Assembly (NCBI GenBank): GCA_003427395.1 | Contig: BFEA01000204.1 | Location: 1,098,531 to 1,118,716 of the forward strand | Direction of reading: 5' to 3' | From: Chara braunii | Lineage: Eukaryota; Streptophyta; Charophyceae; Charales; Characeae | DNA: 20,186 bases | Shown here: positions 16,888 through 20,186 of the stretch, piece by piece | How the letters are laid out: each line of letters begins with the position of its first letter | Position numbering within the stretch: the first letter of the stretch is position 1 | Translations under genes and position numbers: made by a program | Notes under the pieces: generated by a model | What the model was told of the DNA's origin: nothing | The model's database searches: none | What the model saw: only the letters and a program-made list of their open reading frames with translations

Positions 16888-18026
16888 GACATAAATTTTA
16901 ATAATAATGGCGATAAAAATAATAAAATATATAAGAATTTTTTAATCATAAAAAAAAAACCTCTAGTACCTTCCCGACGCTGCCGACGACAAAACCAAGG
17001 GGGATAGCCCGTCGGGCCCTCGACCCCTCGGTCGCTTCGCGCTACTCTGATCGTGGCACAACCTCGATCCCTAAATCTCTTTAACAAAAGTCTGATGCTG
17101 TGACCGCTAGTGCTAGAGCCAAGGCTGGGTCTAGCTTTGACGGACACCTAAATAAGTGAATGATGCGCAATGCGCCGATCTATCAAAACGTTTCTAAAAT
17201 CACATTTATTGTCGATCCCGTCCTCTACACATATGCACAAGTCGCAAATAAACACACCACTCAGGAGATATAATCCATTTAATCCTAACTTAATCAGAAA
17301 ATGAAAATCTGGTCAGTGATTACGCCAACCCTTCAGTCATCAACAATTAAAAAAATCACGAGCGCCCCAAATCTCCGCGCCCACACACTCTTTATTCTAG
17401 TAGTTCATCCAACCAAATGTAAGCCACAGATACAGCCACGCTTCGCACGGTAAACCTAAATCTTAAACCAAACCTATTTCTCTGTCACTTGCAAAAAACA
17501 GGGTGGATACCCTTGTAAGGGTATTCGCACCGACAGTGTGCAAGGGCGCAATGAAGATATAAAGAAGGAGGGGATTAAAGTTACAGAGAATTACAGTTAC
17601 GCGTGAGATTTAAGGCTCGGAAAAGCCAGATCCCATATCCTAGCGCGGCAAAGTGCGCGCAAGCAAGAAGCGTCGTGCAGTTGCCGACAAAATTGCGATG
17701 CTCCCAAATTCCTAGCCTAGTTTAAATTGTAATTGCAAAAAGAAATTTGAAAGAAAAAGGAAATTCAGAGAGCCCGCGGGGGCTCAACCTTACTAGTGAA
17801 AATTCGAAACGACATTCTCGCGCGACGATCTCGCCAAAATTCTCATTCCCCACAACGAAACAAGAAAGAAGCTATGACAACAGTTATTTTTCGCGCTCGC
17901 TAAGGCGCAATCGACTACCAACCATCGCCCTTTCCCCCCCCCAAAAAAAAAACGAGGGCATTCATGCAATCGGACGAGCTATCGTAAATCAACCTCCAAA
18001 GTATCGTCTCGCAGAAAGTCGTGCGG
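16888..18026. other. Unassigned AT-richer region
   Basis: No gene recognised. The first 80 bases are A/T tracts. The 137-residue plus-strand frame at 17747-18160 has no domain, and its end runs antisense to the LINE 3 zinc-binding segment, so it is not supported. A small inverted repeat, GGGTGGATACCC, lies near 17501-17512. A C run followed by an A run sits at 17933-17951. Confidence 0.35.
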
Positions 18027-18419
18027 TTACAGAAAATTGTTCGTCACAAAGTTGCACCAATGGTGAACCCACCACAACCAGATGCGCATCGAAGTTGAGC
18101 AAGTCCAAACCAGGTGTGAGATTGTCTCTTCGTCTCTGTCATCACATCTTTTACACTTAGTAGCGATGTTCATTCCTTTTTTGAAGAGCCAGACTGTGCA
18201 GGGCACGATTGCATGTGATAACATCCAGAGGAAGGCAGTAAGCTTGAGGGATGGTAGCTTCGACAGCTGGATCCAGAGGCCTCTAATTCCCGCCTCCGAG
18301 ATGGCGAGAGCATGGGAGGTTGTGCGGTTGAATCTGGTGGCAGCAGCTGCAGTCGAGGGGCGGTTCTTGGAGAGCAACTTCCTTGCGAGCTTGGAGTTGT
18401 AGGAGTAGAAGGGTATCAC
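18027..18419 (-). pseudogene. LINE 3 zinc-binding C-terminal segment
   Basis: The frame reads KLPSLKLTAFLWMLSH (residues 54-69), then CKRC (89-92), nine residues, H102, four residues, C107, then a tryptophan-rich end (IWLWW). This CX2C-X9-HX4C arrangement with the preceding W/L block is the zinc-binding region after plant LINE RTs. LINE 2 has CX2C-X8-HX4C with the same CKRC start, so the two belong to one clade. Coding sequence beyond residue 130 is lost. Confidence 0.82.
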
Positions 18420-18796
18420 TTTCCTTCGTCATCTCTCCAAAATCCCACCAGGGGATCAATTCGCGGGGCAGCTAAGGGTCATTCATCCAAAAGTACTTTG
18501 TGCTGGTAGACCCCCGAGTTGATTTGTGTGGTATGAACTTTGACCAGCTGGAGTCGCCTCATTGGATTTAGATTGATTGGAGCTTGGTATGTCAGTCGCT
18601 GCCTGACCACATTTGTTGTCAGGGCAATCCATTATTGTGTTGTAAGGATATCGTCCTCCAAGTGCTCTTCAATTCTTAGATGTTTTGCCTATTGTCCCTG
18701 GATTTCGCCCTGACACCATTGCCCTTGTGCAGGTTGCTCGGAGCCTAGAAGGATCTTCCAGTGAAATGGAATCGCTTGAATGATCTGTTGTCTTCT

Positions 18797-19407
18797 CTAT
18801 TCAACAAATCTTAGTGTGCCCAAAGTGCCTCTCAGGACGGTGTGGTCAATCCATTCGTCTGTATTCTCACCCCATAGATCCCCTATCGTAGATACTCCCT
18901 TCTCGACCCATCTTCTTTCGAATGCTCCCCTGGCTGATGTGGTAGGGATAGGTTGTGCCTCCTCGTTTGTGATGTAGTAGTTATCAAGGAGTGGTTGTTG
19001 TAGGACCTCCTGTCTCGTGCTTCTTTCCACGCTGTCCATCAAGCTTTTACCCCAGGGGAAGTTGGTTGCATGTGTATGTAGGAGTCCATAAGGATGCACG
19101 TCCATATGTCTTTGGCTCTCGTGAGGTGGAAGCCCTGTTGTGCCAAGTATTTAAAAATTATCAGCCACTGTCGTCCCTTTGATTGGGTACATGCTTTAAT
19201 AAACCAGTTAAACAAGAGGGCAAGGTTCTGGGCCTCTGGGTCCAGAATACGAAGTCCTCCCTCTTCCGTTGGAGCGGTTATCTTTTGCCAGACACACTTG
19301 GGGATGAATCCGTCATCCTGGTCCGCGTTTGGTTTCCACAGGTACGTGGTAGCACCCTTCTTAATAGCTCTCATCGTTGGCTTCGATAGCAGCAACACCG
19401 CAGCCAC
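18797..19407 (-). pseudogene. LINE 3 connection region
   Basis: Two overlapping frames follow the RT. The first (19407-19039) contains ATTYLWKP and the plant LINE hallmark VWQKI...EEGGLRILDP, then DIWTCILMDSYIHM, which parallels DVRACVWIDSYL in LINE 2. The second (19105-18797) includes QQPLLDNYYIT, comparable to QQPLFGNRWVV in LINE 1. The overlap implies a frameshift near 19040-19105. The region links RT to the zinc-binding end. Confidence 0.75.
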
Positions 19408-19557
19408 ATACCAAAGTCGAGGAAAGACTGAGGTCGTGAGAACCAGGGCTCGACCGAACGGTGTTAGTCCGTAGGCGTTCCGACAGAGATGCCGCCTTGC
19501 CTGTACTTTTGCCCGTAGTATGGTGTCCTTCGCGGTTCTGACACTCGTTAAGGATAC

Positions 19558-20151
19558 CTAGACTCCCAGGTATCTTTCTGACAAAATTTGCCCAATTCTC
19601 GTTAATCCCCAGTCGTCCTCAATTTTGTAATCCCCTGGTAAGAAGTAAAGTGACTTCCTCCAGTTGACCCCTGCTTCTGATAGATTGGTATAGATGTCCA
19701 GCAGCCTTTTGATTTCTGCTAGAGAGCCCTGTTCCGCCTTTGAGACCAATAGCAGGTCGTCAGCAATGGCGCTTGTTATCAGTGTGTATTCGGGTCTAAG
19801 TTGCAGTCCTTTGATGCACGGTGAGGAGCGAGGAGAGTTGAGCAAGACACCCATCTGTGTGGCGAAGAGCAGCGAGGCGAATAGGCAACCCTTCCCTAGG
19901 GACCTTGTGAGTGAGAAAAGGGGTGATTGATAGCCGTTGATGAGCATTGATGCCGATGTGTCCAAATAGAGAGCAGCTACCCAAGTCGTGAATCCAACTC
20001 TAAAATTCATATGCTCCAATGTGGCCAAAACAAAGGACCAATTTACTCGCTCCACACCTTTTTGAGATCCAACATGGTGACCATGCCCTGACGGTTTTCT
20101 TGCTGAGTGAGCTCCAAGGCTGACATGCGCCAACTTCCAGACCTGCGCCAT
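19558..20151 (-). pseudogene. LINE 3 reverse transcriptase palm
   Basis: The 197-residue frame includes ERVNWSFV (residues 34-41), the second half of RT motif A. The preceding MLDLKK lies in another frame, so a frameshift splits motif A. SLGKGCLFASLLF (85-97) stands where RQGCPLSPLLF is normal. AIADDLLLV (129-136; the two catalytic aspartates at 19761-19756) is the YxDD-equivalent box, with A replacing Y. VNW (157-159) follows. This enzyme would prime cDNA at the nicked target; the changed RQGCP and split motif A argue that this copy is dead. The start ATG is not the native one. Confidence 0.87.
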
Positions 20152-20172
20152 CTTCCAACCCCCCCCCCCTCT
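20113..20172. repeat. C-run-linked repeat end (second copy)
   Basis: GCGCCAACTTCCAGACCTGCGCCATCTTCCA is represented here by its key words GCGCCA, GACCTGCGCCATCTTCCA and the following run of 11-13 C. The same arrangement occurs at 1528-1575. It forms the boundary of LINE 3. Confidence 0.45.
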
Positions 20173-20186
20173 CTTTTTCGAATTTT

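Larger units (their letters stand above)
18027..20150 (-). mobile_element. LINE 3: L1-like element with RT and zinc-binding segment
   Basis: From 20150 down the minus strand: RT motif A region, RT core, connection region, a poorly conserved middle, and a CCHC zinc-binding end near 18083-18155. It is the most complete LINE in the window but lacks the endonuclease and the 3' tail. Its 5' break near 20115-20150 abuts the C-run repeat. Conserved blocks match LINE 1 and LINE 2 in the same order. Multiple stops and frameshifts make it inactive. Confidence 0.88.

Noticed and set aside
16857-17147. 96-residue minus-strand open frame with arginine-rich sequence
   Set aside because: No recognisable family; it ends in homopolymer A/T tracts and has no context supporting a gene.
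17747-18160. 137-residue plus-strand open frame
   Set aside because: No domain, and its C-terminal part is antisense to the well-supported LINE 3 zinc-binding segment.

Overview
This window looks like nuclear DNA from a eukaryote, made almost entirely of decayed transposable elements and simple repeats. I see no intact host gene and no prokaryotic operon. The green-plant lineage is the best fit; a charophyte-type alga is possible, but I cannot name the species. The reasons are a short antisense piece of plant-mitochondrial-type small-subunit rRNA, a degenerate CCCTAAA-like (plant telomere-type) stretch, L1-like LINEs with a C-terminal CCHC zinc-binding segment, and a Ty3/gypsy chromodomain integrase end.

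Layout, left to right. (1) 1-1285: two LINE 3' tails in inverted orientation (1-133 on +, about 945-1215 on -) enclose a probable tRNA-derived SINE or tRNA relic (about 480-640). (2) 1286-2775: unassigned, with telomere-like repeats, a C/T homopolymer block and a possible coiled-coil exon on the minus strand. (3) 2776-3760: a longer 5'-truncated LINE tail with a 32-base poly(T) (poly(A) on its own strand) and a 169-bp tandem duplication. (4) 3760-4810: unassigned. (5) 4810-7465: a minus-strand LINE with part of the reverse transcriptase, the connection region and the zinc-binding segment. It directly abuts (6) a plus-strand Ty3/gypsy integrase chromodomain end (7466-7737), a polypurine tract, and a complete-looking 3' LTR (7834-9008). 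(7) 9190-10660: a second minus-strand LINE, C-terminal half only. (8) 10773-10936: the mitochondrial-type rRNA insert. (9) 11688-15069: TTAA-ended inverted-repeat (MITE-like) structures, holding a large TTC/TCC pyrimidine block. (10) 15249-15450: a fourth LINE tail. (11) 15850-16070: a G-rich tract. (12) 16250-16887: a second copy of a short repeat also found at 12072-12245, then a GC-rich segment ending in poly(A). (13) 16888-18026: AT-richer, unassigned. (14) 18027-20150: a third minus-strand LINE with most of the reverse transcriptase.

Nothing here works together as a pathway. The window records repeated retrotransposition (at least seven LINE-derived pieces), an LTR-element insertion, MITE-like insertions and an organelle-DNA transfer. 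All coding pieces are interrupted by stops or frameshifts. The most useful leads are the LINE tail family with two conserved potential hairpins, the TTAA terminal-repeat family, the R1/R2 repeat, the LTR with a perfect 15-bp hairpin, and the rRNA insert. None is a demonstrated new system.
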